From: an uncultured Paracoccaceae bacterium
GTDB lineage: Bacteria; Pseudomonadota; Alphaproteobacteria; Rhodobacterales; Rhodobacteraceae
Assembly: GCA_938002605.1 (NCBI GenBank)
Contig: CALLAF010000031.1
Span: forward strand, 56,766 to 120,765
Length of the DNA stretch: 64,000 nucleotides
Reading direction: 5' to 3'
The notes under the pieces were generated by a model, which ran no database searches, was not told the DNA's origin, and worked only from the letters and a program-made list of their open reading frames with translations. Both the position numbers and the translations under genes were made by a program. Shown here one piece after another: positions 7,864 through 16,602 of the stretch; position 1 is the stretch's first letter, and the number at the start of each line of letters is the position of its first letter.

Positions 7864-8991
7864 TTAGTGCTGATTGGGTTCTGGCGGAAACGTCGCTCCC
7901 AAGAATGCCTGCGTTTTGGGGTCCACTGACATATCTGTTTGGTCCTTAGTGCTACGATCTGATTTCCACGACGTACTGATTTGCCTGCAGTGTAGAAACT
8001 GAAAACGATTGGACGGCCGAAAGATGTGACGGTTGATCGCTTCAAGGCTATGCACGCCCCATGTCATCCGGCCCAGTATGCTATTCGGGACAATGCAATA
8101 TTTGCTGGCGCACGTCTTCTCCTTAGGCTTTGCCAAAATGTGGTCAGCGTGTCGGACCAGCGCGTCTGATGTTTGGGCATAGCGCCATACCCCGTGAAAG
8201 CTCTTGTATTTAAGCGGTGATGCCACTGTCGCGTCAAAGATGCTTTTGGTCCCGACAGGCTGCACCAATTCATCGACGTCGCACATAAGCACTGCGCGGG
8301 CTTGTTCGAAGAAACGGTCGCGGTTCAAATTCAACAAGGCAGGCTGCAAGAACTTTGTGGCCCCTGTGCCGGTCCCATTTTTGAGGTGTGCACCGTAAGA
8401 GAGTGGCGCGTCTAAGACATCGGCGACCTTAAGGTTTGGAATGCTTGTAAGAACCTGTCTTAGCGTTTCGCTTGTATAGGCGCTGCTGCCGTTATTGGAC
8501 ACGAGAATGGCGTCGACACCGTGGTTGCGCTGATGTGCGCAGCCCCAATCATAGACCCATTGCAAATCATCGTTTTTGATCTGCGTATAAAGCACGTTAC
8601 ACCCGGCATAGCGCTCAGGGTCTGACAGAGGGACAGGCACATGCAAGAGGGTGCTGCCTGAAGTGATCGTAAGATCGCCGCTTTTCGCCCCCGTGTAGAT
8701 ATCCAGCACATCATGTTTGAAATTCTGTTTCAGCTTCATGCGCTTGATCTGCTGGCCGCTGATGGCAAAATTAGCGCTAAGCAACTTTTTCTTAAAGCCG
8801 AGCAGTTTGGGCATGGTCAGCCGAACAATACCACGTGACCCAATCCCAATACAGTCGTAAATAAGCGTGTCATTGTCATAGCTGTCCCAAAACGCGGGGC
8901 TTGTTGGTTTAGTCGCGCGGGGCAGGCCGCGCGTGCCAAAGGCCGCGGGTGCGGTGACGGTCGCAAGCGTATGGATAGTGCTTTCAGTCAT
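7864..8991 (-). CDS. Putative glycosyltransferase (GT92/GT2-like)
   Basis: 375 residues, soluble, no signal peptide. The central region contains VDAILVSNNGSSAYTSETL and, near residue 240, AVLMCDVDELVQP, an Asp-x-Asp-type metal/nucleotide-sugar motif in the style of GT92 and related DUF23 enzymes, and a C-terminal FLHCRQISTSWKSDR. The first 60 residues are not recognised. It overlaps the GT25 gene by 4 nt (ATGA) at the end of the neuB run, so it most likely adds a sugar to lipopolysaccharide, capsule or another surface glycan. Family assignment is moderate; donor and acceptor are unknown. Confidence 0.55.
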   Translation of the reverse strand: MTESTIHTLATVTAPAAFGTRGLPRATKPTSPAFWDSYDNDTLIYDCIGIGSRGIVRLTMPKLLGFKKKLLSANFAISGQQIKRMKLKQNFKHDVLDIYTGAKSGDLTITSGSTLLHVPVPLSDPERYAGCNVLYTQIKNDDLQWVYDWGCAHQRNHGVDAILVSNNGSSAYTSETLRQVLTSIPNLKVADVLDAPLSYGAHLKNGTGTGATKFLQPALLNLNRDRFFEQARAVLMCDVDELVQPVGTKSIFDATVASPLKYKSFHGVWRYAQTSDALVRHADHILAKPKEKTCASKYCIVPNSILGRMTWGVHSLEAINRHIFRPSNRFQFLHCRQISTSWKSDRSTKDQTDMSVDPKTQAFLGATFPPEPNQH

Positions 8992-9800
8992 TTTGGCTGA
9001 TCATCTAGCGCAAGCGGCTGCCGTGTCGGCCAGATGCGTCCCTTCTTCGTCAGCCACCAAATTCGTCTGAAATAGTTCGCAGCCTTTAGTCGATAATGCG
9101 GCATGCGCTTGTACCATTTGAATTTCTTGACCAATCCAAAATTCGCACCGGTGATTGAACTTACATCGCCGTCATCGACATGGCTTGAAAACGGCTCTAG
9201 CCCCATTTGCCGGAAATCATGTTTGAAAAACCGGTTTAGTTCGTGATCAAACGCGCGGGTTTGCGGCCATAGATTGGGTAGCAATCGTTTGGCCACGTCT
9301 TTGTGCAGCAGGTACGTCGCGTTTCCGGTAAAGGGCCCAGCATAGGTGTTAAGCGTATAGGCACCAATTTTGCCTTGGCTGATCGGCATCTTTGCGCGGA
9401 TACAGTTAAACCGCACGGTGTCCCAATGGGCGGCCCCCGCAAGCGCAAGATCAAGGCTTTTTAGGAAGTCATCATGAAAGACAACGTCGTCTTCTAAGAT
9501 CAGCGCGACCTTATAATCAGAGGCGACAAATGCCTCCCAGACGGCGATGTGGCTCGCATAGCAGCCCATTTTTCCCGGCAAGATTGGGCTACCCATGTTG
9601 CGGGCATAGGCGCCGGCATCCGCGCGCTTGGACAGGGTTTCAACATGATCTTTGCCGTAGATCGCAGGGAACCGCGTATAGGTCAGGCCCATTGCGTCAA
9701 GCTGCGTCACCATATCGGTCAGCCGATTAGTGTCACGATCAAGGTTGATCAGCCAAATACCGACGTCGGCGCGGGTGAGGGCGGGCGTGCTATTGGTCAA
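8988..9800 (-). CDS. Glycosyltransferase family 25 (LPS-type)
   Basis: 270 residues with GT25 hallmarks: WLINLDRDTNRL at the N terminus, GCYASHIAVWEAF near residue 80, and ALILEDDVVFHDDF (the EDD motif) near 100. GT25 enzymes such as LgtB/Lex2B transfer galactose or glucose in lipo-oligosaccharide cores; the donor here is not known. The start is a TTG at 9800 lying inside the last codons of neuB (11-nt overlap), with only a weak upstream AAGTGG; no ATG or GTG exists before the conserved LINLDRD, so TTG is the best choice. It is translationally coupled to neuB and to the following putative glycosyltransferase. Confidence 0.85.
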   Translation of the reverse strand: MTNSTPALTRADVGIWLINLDRDTNRLTDMVTQLDAMGLTYTRFPAIYGKDHVETLSKRADAGAYARNMGSPILPGKMGCYASHIAVWEAFVASDYKVALILEDDVVFHDDFLKSLDLALAGAAHWDTVRFNCIRAKMPISQGKIGAYTLNTYAGPFTGNATYLLHKDVAKRLLPNLWPQTRAFDHELNRFFKHDFRQMGLEPFSSHVDDGDVSSITGANFGLVKKFKWYKRMPHYRLKAANYFRRIWWLTKKGRIWPTRQPLALDDQPK

Positions 9801-10821
9801 AATCAGACCACTTGAGCTGGGTATTGCGTTTCACCGCATGTGTCAGCGTTTTGCCGATCACCTTATCGAAATCATAACCGGCAATTTCACCTGATCCGGG
9901 GCGGCGGGCCCAAATGTCGGCCTCGGTGATCAGGTGGCCTGCGGGCAGATCACGGTCAGCCACGACGCTGGCGCGGGCAAAGCGGTAGACGTCTTCTTCG
10001 GCCGAGGTGCGCTGTTTGGGGTTGCGCAGTGCGGTATGAATTTCACGCGACCGGTCAATAAGATGGCGCAGCTCTGAGGGGTCCATCGAATTAATGATGT
10101 CGGGGCCGATACGGTAACGGCTGTCAGTATAGTGACGTTCCAAGATGCAAGCGCCCAACGCCACAGAGGCCAGCGCCATTTCCGGGCCAATTGAGTGATC
10201 CGAAAATCCAACCACGGCATTCGGAAAGGCGTTTTTGAGATCAGTGACCCCTTGCAGGGATACAATTTCGGGCGGCGAAGGGTAAAGGTTGGTGCATTCA
10301 AGCAGCGCATATTCGATTTCGGCATCTTCAAGAATTTGTACAGAGGCGCGCACAGATTCGATGCTTTGCATCCCTGTGGACATAATCACGGGCTTACCCA
10401 TACGCGCGATATGGCGGATCAGGGGCAGGTTGTCAGCCTCGCCCGACCCGATTTTAAACGCGGGAACATCAAGGTCATAAAGGAAATCCGCGGCGGCCCG
10501 GCTGAACGGCGTCGATATCCAGATCATGCCAAGGCTTTCGGTGTATTCTTTCAGCGCCTTTTCATCTTCAAGCGATAACGCGCAAGCCGCCATCACATCC
10601 CAAATTGACACATCGGCATTGGGGGGAAAGATTTGCTTGGCCTCTTCTGTCATCTCATCTTCGATGATGTGGGTCTGGTGTTTCACCATTTCGCATCCAG
10701 AAGCGGCGGCAAGACGTACCATTTCCTTGGCGACCGATAGATCACCGCCGTGGTTAATTCCGATCTCTGCGATCACCAGTGGGGGGTGTTCTGGTCCAAT
10801 TTTGCGGCCTGCGATATCCAA
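9790..10821 (-). CDS. neuB: N-acetylneuraminate (or related nonulosonate) synthase
   Basis: 343 residues with an N-terminal NeuB barrel (PPLVIAEIGINHGGD; FKIGSGEADNLPLI; MSTGMQSIESV; VVGFSDHSIGPEMALASVALGACILERHYT) and a C-terminal SAF antifreeze-like domain (about 285-343). NeuB condenses phosphoenolpyruvate with an N-acetyl hexosamine to form a nine-carbon sialic-type acid. I place the start at TTG 10821 because AGGAG lies 7 nt upstream and the product then has the family length; the frame to 11010 adds about 63 residues with no similarity. Whether it makes Neu5Ac, legionaminate or another nonulosonate cannot be decided. No NeuC-type epimerase lies in the window. Confidence 0.9.
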   Translation of the reverse strand: MDIAGRKIGPEHPPLVIAEIGINHGGDLSVAKEMVRLAAASGCEMVKHQTHIIEDEMTEEAKQIFPPNADVSIWDVMAACALSLEDEKALKEYTESLGMIWISTPFSRAAADFLYDLDVPAFKIGSGEADNLPLIRHIARMGKPVIMSTGMQSIESVRASVQILEDAEIEYALLECTNLYPSPPEIVSLQGVTDLKNAFPNAVVGFSDHSIGPEMALASVALGACILERHYTDSRYRIGPDIINSMDPSELRHLIDRSREIHTALRNPKQRTSAEEDVYRFARASVVADRDLPAGHLITEADIWARRPGSGEIAGYDFDKVIGKTLTHAVKRNTQLKWSDFDQ

Positions 10822-10952
10822 CGATTTTCTCCTGCGCGATGGTATTGCCTCGGTTCTATGGGTTTTGATGTGGCGGAGCAATTGCACAGATTGATTGCAA
10901 AACGCGCGGGTATGGTCCAAGTGACATGCGATTGCCCTATTTTGGACCCGTG

Positions 10953-11660
10953 ATGATCCGCCGTATACACAGATACTTGGAACGCAAAGAACAGAATTTG
11001 CGCAAATCATTTGGGCACGACATTACCGATCCCAAAGAACGCAAGCGGTCCATGATGCATTTCAATTGGCTCGACCACGGCGTTCTTCGTCTGCGTTGGC
11101 ATAATTTCGAAGAATTTGCGCCGGGCGCTTATCGGTCGAACCATCCCAATCACAAACGGTTCGAAGCTTACGCCGCGATGGGGATCAAAACTGTGTTGAA
11201 CCTACGCGGTGTCGCAAAGCAGCCGCATTACCTGTTCGAGGTCGAAAGCTGCGAAAATTTGGGTCTGACTTTGGTTAACTGCCAAATGGCGGCGCGCCGT
11301 GCGCCCAAAGTTAAGGAGTTGACTAAGCTACTGGACTGCTTCGAAACCATGGAGCGGCCATTCTTAATGCATTGCAAATCAGGTGCTGACCGGACGGGGC
11401 TGGCTGCTGTGATTTATCTGATGGTGGTCGAAGGAAGATCGCTCGACGCGGTGCGTGATCAGCTGAGTTTCCGTTTCTTGCATATCCGCAAAACCAGTAC
11501 GGGTATTTTGGATCATTTTCTCGATGTCTACGCGGCCCGCAATGCGCAATCGCCGATTGCCATCGCCGATTGGATCAAGACAGAATATGATCCAGATGCG
11601 TTGACGCAAAGCTTTGCTGAAAAACAGGCAAAGCTGCGTTTTTGGCAGGGCTGGCGCTAG
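10953..11660 (+). CDS. Tyrosine/dual-specificity protein phosphatase family protein
   Basis: 235 residues from the ATG at 10953 (an alternative ATG lies at 10926; neither has a strong ribosome site). The PTP loop HCKSGADRTG gives catalytic Cys141 and Arg147, and the segment GIKTVLNLRG is the usual general-acid-side strand of cytoplasmic bacterial DSP-like phosphatases. It has no signal peptide. It is on the opposite strand between neuB and neuA, and its stop overlaps the neuA stop by 4 nt. Related genes are frequent beside glycan genes in Rhodobacterales, by my recollection; the substrate could be a phosphotyrosine or a sugar/lipid phosphate. Confidence 0.82.
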   Translation: MIRRIHRYLERKEQNLRKSFGHDITDPKERKRSMMHFNWLDHGVLRLRWHNFEEFAPGAYRSNHPNHKRFEAYAAMGIKTVLNLRGVAKQPHYLFEVESCENLGLTLVNCQMAARRAPKVKELTKLLDCFETMERPFLMHCKSGADRTGLAAVIYLMVVEGRSLDAVRDQLSFRFLHIRKTSTGILDHFLDVYAARNAQSPIAIADWIKTEYDPDALTQSFAEKQAKLRFWQGWR

Positions 11661-12370
11661 GCGGGCGGGCGCACGCCATCTGCGATTTGTTTCCCCATCA
11701 GGTAATCAATCACATCCCAGTCAAACGGGCTGTCCACGTCTAAGCTGCGTTCATTAGGGACGATCAACGGGATCACGTGTCCTTCGAACAACCGTGTCGC
11801 TGTGCGCAGGTAGCTGGGTTTAACCACATAGACCAATCCGACATGATCATAGACCATCGGGGCCTGCTGGCGCGCAACGACGCCGTGCGGCAGAGGTTTC
11901 GAAACATGCAGCCCGCCGTCATCATCGGTTTCTAACATGTTGAAATAGGGGTTCTTGCGGCTTTCGCAGCAAGACATGACCATATCCGGCTGCTCTTTCG
12001 CGAAAAGGTCCAGCCCGGCGTCGACATCTTCGGGCAGGCGCAGTGGTGAGGTGCAATCAAGGTCCAAGAACGCATCCGCGGGGCCGACCTGTTTTTCAAC
12101 CTCAAGCAACGCGTGCTGCCAGACATCCCATTTTGCGGCCGTGTCGGTCGCCAGATGGTCGGGGCGTAATCCGATATCAAGCGCGCCGCGTTTGATCCCA
12201 TGCGCATACATTTTTGGGCAATCGGTTGAGACGACAACATGATCAACGCGTGCGTTGTCGAACAATTGGTCAAGCGCCCAATCAATCAGCGGTTTGCCAT
12301 GCAAATCGCGGAAATTTTTGCCCGGAACACCTTTGCTCCCTGCACGTGCGCCGATGTGCCCGATGATCAT
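11657..12370 (-). CDS. neuA: Acylneuraminate cytidylyltransferase (CMP-sialate synthetase type)
   Basis: 237 residues from the ATG at 12370, preceded by GGAGA; the frame extends further upstream but only through metG in another phase. The N terminus GHIGARAGSKGVPGKNF is the nucleotide-binding motif of CMP-NeuAc/CMP-KDO synthetases, followed by LDLDCTSPLRLPEDVD. The enzyme activates a nonulosonic acid with CTP for transfer to the surface glycan, acting after NeuB. It begins 10 nt after the metG stop, so it is probably co-transcribed with metG. The exact sugar is unknown. Confidence 0.88.
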   Translation of the reverse strand: MIIGHIGARAGSKGVPGKNFRDLHGKPLIDWALDQLFDNARVDHVVVSTDCPKMYAHGIKRGALDIGLRPDHLATDTAAKWDVWQHALLEVEKQVGPADAFLDLDCTSPLRLPEDVDAGLDLFAKEQPDMVMSCCESRKNPYFNMLETDDDGGLHVSKPLPHGVVARQQAPMVYDHVGLVYVVKPSYLRTATRLFEGHVIPLIVPNERSLDVDSPFDWDVIDYLMGKQIADGVRPPA

Positions 12371-12380
12371 GGTTGTCTCC

Positions 12381-14093
12381 TTAGTCGCGTGTGCCAGCGA
12401 AACGCGCCGCCCATTCTTCGCGTTCATCGTCGGTGATTTTGCGGAACAGGTTTTCTGGCACGGTGAATGCATGGCCTGCGGGCAGTGTTTCCAGCGCTGC
12501 GGCCACATCGGTGGGCCAGCTTTCATCTGTCGTTTGCATCGCCGCGATCATTGTCGCCGCTGCATCGGGGATGAACGGCGCTGAAAGCACCGCGTAGATG
12601 CGGATCAGGTTTAACGCGAGCCGGATTTGCATCGCGGCTGTTTCTTCGTCCGTCTTAAACGTGGTCCACGGCGCGTTGGCTTGCAGGTATTCGTTGCCCA
12701 GCACCCAAATAGCGCGCAGTTCAGCTGCCGCTTTGCGGACTTCGGTCGCTTCCATATGGGTTTCATAGGCCCGGATACGGGTGGTGAGATCGGCGATCAG
12801 CTGGGTTTCCGCTTCGCCATATGCGCCGCCGGCAGGGACATCCTCTGAGAATTTTGACCGACAAAACTTAGTCACGCGGCTAACAAAATTCCCCAGAACG
12901 TCGGCGAGGTCTTTGTTCGTGTCGGTTTGGAAGGTTTCCCACGTGAATTCCGCATCTGACGATTCAGGGGCGTGCGACAATAGCCACCAACGCCAGTAAT
13001 CTGACGGCAAAAGTTCAAGCGCCTGATCCATGAACACGCCGCGCCCGCGTGAGGTGCTGAATTGGCCGCCGTCATAATTCAAATAGTTGAACGATTTGAT
13101 GTAATCGACCAGCTTCCAAGGCTCTTGCGTGCCCATGATCGTCGCAGGGAAGGACAGCGTGTGGAATGGTACGTTATCTTTGCCCATGAATTGGGTGTAG
13201 GTCACGTCATCAGCACCCTTGTCGGTGCGCCACCAACGTTCCCAATCGGTGCCTTTGCCCGCGTCCTCCCATTCTTGGGCGCAGGCGATATATTCAATCG
13301 GCGCGTCGAACCAGACGTAGAACACTTTGCCTTCCATGCCGGGCCATTCCGCGTCACCGCGTTTCACAGGCACGCCCCAATCAAGATCACGAGTAATGCC
13401 GCGATCTTGGAGGCCGTCACCATCATTAAGCCATTTTTTTGCGATGGACGTGGTCAGGATCGGCCAGTCCGTTTTGCTATCAATCCACGCAGCCAGATCA
13501 TCCTTAAGTTCAGACTGGCACAGATACAGATGTTTGGTTTCGCGGACTTCCAGATCGGTTGACTCTGAAATCGTGGAATGCGCGTCGATCAGGTCGGTTG
13601 GGTCTAGCTGTTTGGTGCAATTGTCACATTGGTCACCGCGTGCAGATGTGAAGCCGCAGTTGGGGCAGGTGCCTTCGATATAGCGGTCGGGCAGGAAACG
13701 GCCGTCGGCAATGGAATAAACCTGTTCTTCGGTCACTTCGCGGATCAGGCCCATATCGGCCAAACGCCCTGCAAAGGCTTGGGTCAGTTTTTTGTTTTGC
13801 GGGCTGGATGAACGGCCAAAATGATCGAACGACAGCCGGAACCCTTCGGCGATCTTGGCCTGCACATCATGCATTTCGGCGCAATAATCTGCCACAGGTT
13901 TGTCGGCTTTAGCGGCCGCCAGTTCGGCTGGGGTGCCATGTTCATCGGTCGCGCATAGGAACAAAACTTCGTGACCGCGCGCGCGCATGTAGCGGGCAAA
14001 TAGGTCTGCAGGCAATTGGCTGCCGACAAGGTTACCAAGGTGTTTGATCCCGTTAATATAGGGGATTGCGGACGTAATGAGGTGACGGGCCAT
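12381..14093 (-). CDS. metG: Methionyl-tRNA synthetase
   Basis: 570 residues. Class I motif region [19 protein letters not shown] (HIGH equivalent HLGN), a [17 protein letters not shown] zinc knuckle near residues 143-158, WFDAPIEYI in the catalytic core, and the KMSKS-equivalent [10 protein letters not shown] near 348. It charges tRNA-Met with methionine in the cytoplasm. The length matches alphaproteobacterial MetRS without the C-terminal tRNA-binding dimer domain. neuA follows 10 nt downstream, an unusual coupling of an essential synthetase to a glycan gene. The signature loop lacks both lysines of classical KMSKS; similar variants occur in other MetRS groups. Confidence 0.96.
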   Translation of the reverse strand: MARHLITSAIPYINGIKHLGNLVGSQLPADLFARYMRARGHEVLFLCATDEHGTPAELAAAKADKPVADYCAEMHDVQAKIAEGFRLSFDHFGRSSSPQNKKLTQAFAGRLADMGLIREVTEEQVYSIADGRFLPDRYIEGTCPNCGFTSARGDQCDNCTKQLDPTDLIDAHSTISESTDLEVRETKHLYLCQSELKDDLAAWIDSKTDWPILTTSIAKKWLNDGDGLQDRGITRDLDWGVPVKRGDAEWPGMEGKVFYVWFDAPIEYIACAQEWEDAGKGTDWERWWRTDKGADDVTYTQFMGKDNVPFHTLSFPATIMGTQEPWKLVDYIKSFNYLNYDGGQFSTSRGRGVFMDQALELLPSDYWRWWLLSHAPESSDAEFTWETFQTDTNKDLADVLGNFVSRVTKFCRSKFSEDVPAGGAYGEAETQLIADLTTRIRAYETHMEATEVRKAAAELRAIWVLGNEYLQANAPWTTFKTDEETAAMQIRLALNLIRIYAVLSAPFIPDAAATMIAAMQTTDESWPTDVAAALETLPAGHAFTVPENLFRKITDDEREEWAARFAGTRD

Positions 14094-14223
14094 CGTGATT
14101 TTCCTATCAATTTGGGCCTATCTAACGGGGCTTGCGTCCAGATGCCAGATATACTGCACAATCACTGGTCTTGATGGGCATTCTGACGTATTATGGCGGC
14201 AATAAATAACTGTGAGGCAGGCA

Positions 14224-14688
14224 ATGAAAACGATTATTTTAAGCGCAGCTTTGGCTGCGGTGGCGGGCATGGCATCCGCGCAAGATTTTTACGCAGGCGG
14301 TGCGCTTGACTACGCATACCCGCATTCTGGTGATACGCAGACCTCTGCGTCGCTGATCGCCGGTGTTGGTTTGGGTTACGGCACATTTGGTTATGGTGGT
14401 GAATTGGAAATTGGCGGGCATATCGCGGGCGACGCAGACTATAGCACCCGGCGTTTGCGCGCCTTGGGAACCTATGATTTGGGGGCTGTCGAAGCCTTGG
14501 CGTCTGGCGGAATTACCAGCTATGAAAGCGATGGCGGGAACGCGTCTGGCTTTAACCTAGGCGTCGGGGTGCAAACAGATTTCACCAACAAAGTGAGCCT
14601 GCGTGCTGAATTTATTCGCGACTTTATGGATGACCATACGACGGACGCGGTGACCACAACCCGTGTTGGCGCGTTCTATCATTTCTAG
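14224..14688 (+). CDS. Small outer-membrane beta-barrel protein (putative)
   Basis: 154 residues from ATG 14224, with GAGGCAGG just upstream; a GTG 12 nt earlier is in frame but less likely. The signal peptide MKTIILSAALAAVAGMASA ends before QDFYAGG. The mature part alternates glycine/aromatic strands (VGLGYGTFGYGGELEIGG; SLRAEFIRDFMDD) and ends in YHF, the C-terminal Phe that outer-membrane assembly machinery recognises. About eight strands fit an OmpW/OmpX-sized barrel. No specific function can be assigned. It diverges from metG across a 130-nt spacer. Confidence 0.7.
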   Translation: MKTIILSAALAAVAGMASAQDFYAGGALDYAYPHSGDTQTSASLIAGVGLGYGTFGYGGELEIGGHIAGDADYSTRRLRALGTYDLGAVEALASGGITSYESDGGNASGFNLGVGVQTDFTNKVSLRAEFIRDFMDDHTTDAVTTTRVGAFYHF

Positions 14689-14780
14689 ACTCAAACAACG
14701 GCAAGATCGGTTGTGACGGGTCTTGCCACCTGCGTTTTAGGGATTAGTTTGCTTTCGAACGCAGATTTGAAAGTGAACTC

Positions 14781-15824
14781 ATGAAAATGCTTAACCTTGG
14801 TCGCACCGATATTGCGGTGTCGGACTGGTGCCTTGGCACGATGACCTATGGCAATCAAACCCCACAAAGCGACGCGCATAATCAAATTGATATGGCGTTA
14901 GATGCGGGGATTAATTTTCTTGATACTGCCGAGATGTATCCTGTGAATCCGATTAGTGCCGAAACCGTTGGCCTGTCTGAGCAGGTGATCGGAAACTGGA
15001 TTGCCAAATCAGGTCGTCGTGATGAGGTGATCATCGCCACGAAAGTATCTGGAAACAATCCCGGTTGGGTGCGTGACGGCAAAGGGTTCGACGGTGGCAA
15101 TATTCGCGAAACCGTCGAGGCATCTTTGAAGCGTTTGCAGACAGATGTGATCGATCTGTATCAGCTGCACTGGCCTGAACGTGGATCATATATGTTCCGC
15201 CAAAACTGGACCTATGATCCCTCTGGCCAAGATCGTGCGCAAACGCTGGATCATATGATGGGCGTGTTAACGACCTTTGGTGAATTGGTCACTGAGGGTA
15301 AAATTCGCGCGGTGGGCGCATCAAACGAATCTGCATGGGGGATGACTAAATGGGTTGATCTGGCCGAGGCCGCAGGTCTACCGCGCATGGCATCCGTCCA
15401 AAACGAATATTCACTGATGTGCCGTATGTATGATACCGATATGGCCGAAATGGCGGTGAATGAGGATGTGACCTTGTTGTCGTTTTCGCCGCTGGCATGC
15501 GGATTGCTGACCGGGAAATACCAAAACGGCGCGATCCCCGAAGGTAGTCGACGGTCAATCGGCCCTGATTTGGGCGGGCGCATGACCCCGCGTACTTTGC
15601 CCGTCGCGCAAGCCTATCTTGATTTGGCGGCGCGGCATGGTGTTGATCCGGTGCATATGGCGATGGCATGGCAAAGGTCGCGGCCTTTCCCAGTCTCCGC
15701 GATTTTCGGCGCGACGACATCGGAACAATTGGCGCATATCATTGCGGGCAAAGATGTGGTGCTGGGCGATGCGTTGATCGCTGAGATTGATAGCGTACAT
15801 CGCGCCCATCCGATGCCTTATTAA
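14781..15824 (+). CDS. Aldo/keto reductase
   Basis: 347 residues of the AKR superfamily (Tas/YhdN-like subgroup). Visible are the N-terminal LGRTDIAVSDWCLGTMTYG, catalytic Asp/Tyr context in GINFLDTAEMYP, VIDLYQLHWPERG, and VQNEYSLMCR followed by LLSFSPLACGLLTGKY. It reduces aldehydes or ketones with NAD(P)H in the cytoplasm; the natural substrate is unknown. The ATG at 14781 has only a weak upstream site (GTGAA). It is followed immediately by a 26-nt palindrome and then the convergent GNAT gene. Confidence 0.9.
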   Translation: MKMLNLGRTDIAVSDWCLGTMTYGNQTPQSDAHNQIDMALDAGINFLDTAEMYPVNPISAETVGLSEQVIGNWIAKSGRRDEVIIATKVSGNNPGWVRDGKGFDGGNIRETVEASLKRLQTDVIDLYQLHWPERGSYMFRQNWTYDPSGQDRAQTLDHMMGVLTTFGELVTEGKIRAVGASNESAWGMTKWVDLAEAAGLPRMASVQNEYSLMCRMYDTDMAEMAVNEDVTLLSFSPLACGLLTGKYQNGAIPEGSRRSIGPDLGGRMTPRTLPVAQAYLDLAARHGVDPVHMAMAWQRSRPFPVSAIFGATTSEQLAHIIAGKDVVLGDALIAEIDSVHRAHPMPY

Positions 15825-15850
15825 GTAGGGTGGATCAAGATCCACCCTAC
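15825..15850. repeat. Perfect 26-nt palindromic element
   Basis: GTAGGGTGGATC, a 2-nt AA spacer and GATCCACCCTAC make a 12-bp perfect inverted repeat that begins one base after the aldo/keto reductase stop. No T-run follows on either strand, so it is not a canonical terminator. Sequences of the GTAGGGTGGATC type occur as dispersed palindromes in many proteobacterial genomes; I see only this copy in the window. Confidence 0.6.
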
Positions 15851-15928
15851 GGGGTGGGTCTAAAGGCTGATTTGAAACCGTGGTCCGGCTGTCGCTATGA
15901 TTTCATCCCAACCCATCGCCCGGTAGGC

Positions 15929-16303
15929 CTACGCTGCTTCTGTGTTGTTGGGCGCTGTGCCAATCGTCATCCGTGTTGCGCCGGTTGCGCGTGCGTGCGA
16001 TTGGGCCGCTGCGATCAGCCTACGCCCGATGCCTTGGCCGCGTCGCCCTGCGACGACAAATAGATGCAATATATCGATACTGTCGCTCGCGTTCATCGGC
16101 CGCCAGTGGGTCACAAGAGTAGCAAAACCGACAGGTATGTCATCTTTGCGGGCAATGAGCCCCACCAGCGGACCATCGATGAATTGCGCATGGATATCCG
16201 CATCCCCACGCGCGTATGTGTCGCCGTGATGCGCGCAAAGCGCACAAATCATGTCCCGCAGATCGGGGATATCGGTTGGTGTGACGTTTGTAATCGTGAT
16301 CAT
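15929..16303 (-). pseudogene. GNAT acetyltransferase, interrupted by an in-frame TAG
   Basis: The open part codes for 124 residues of a GNAT domain: NVTPTDIPDLRDMI, LFVVAGRRGQGIGRRLIAAA (acetyl-CoA loop QxxGxG-type RRGQGIG) and TRMTIGTAPNNTEAA, where TAG (15931-15929) stops it. In the same frame the sequence goes on AYRAMGWDEIIATAG and ends at a TAG at 15862-15860. NxxAxxxYxxxGF/W is the expected last strand of GNAT enzymes, so the stop replaces one codon (a CAG-to-TAG change would suffice). Either the gene is inactive, the short form still works, or there is readthrough. The ribosome site GGAAC upstream of 16303 is reasonable. Confidence 0.75.
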
Positions 16304-16602
16304 TGGGGTGTTCCTTTGCTGTGCCGCAAAGGGACAAGATGACCTGACGCCCTTGCGGGCGTATCGGTGTCTATATCAAAAAAGACCCGGTCGCCGCGAT
16401 ATAGGGCCGGGGTAATAAGGTGCTGCGATGTGCATGCCATTTTTCATAGCTTAGGCTTGCACGAAAGCGGGGCGCGCTGTCAAGAATAGCATCTTGCCGT
16501 CACCCTGTTTTTGCGAGACTGTCTGCGAAAGGATTGTTCGGAGCCTAAAATGCCGTTTAGAACCAACAGCGAAGACTTCGGTACCTGCCACCGGGTGACC
16601 GG
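16304..16602. other. Intergenic stretch without a recognised gene
   Basis: About 300 nt between the divergent GNAT and lipocalin genes. I see no convincing coding frame. A short hairpin ACGCCC-TTGC-GGGCGT lies near 16347-16362 without a T-run. It presumably holds promoters for both flanking genes, but no clear -35/-10 pair could be named. Confidence 0.4.

Noticed and set aside
14705..14740. GGCAAGA...TCTTGCC hairpin after the small outer-membrane protein
   Set aside because: Loop of 14-15 nt and only a short distant T stretch; too weak to list as a terminator.
15825..15850. Palindrome as a rho-independent terminator
   Set aside because: No T-run follows on either strand; reported as a repeat instead.
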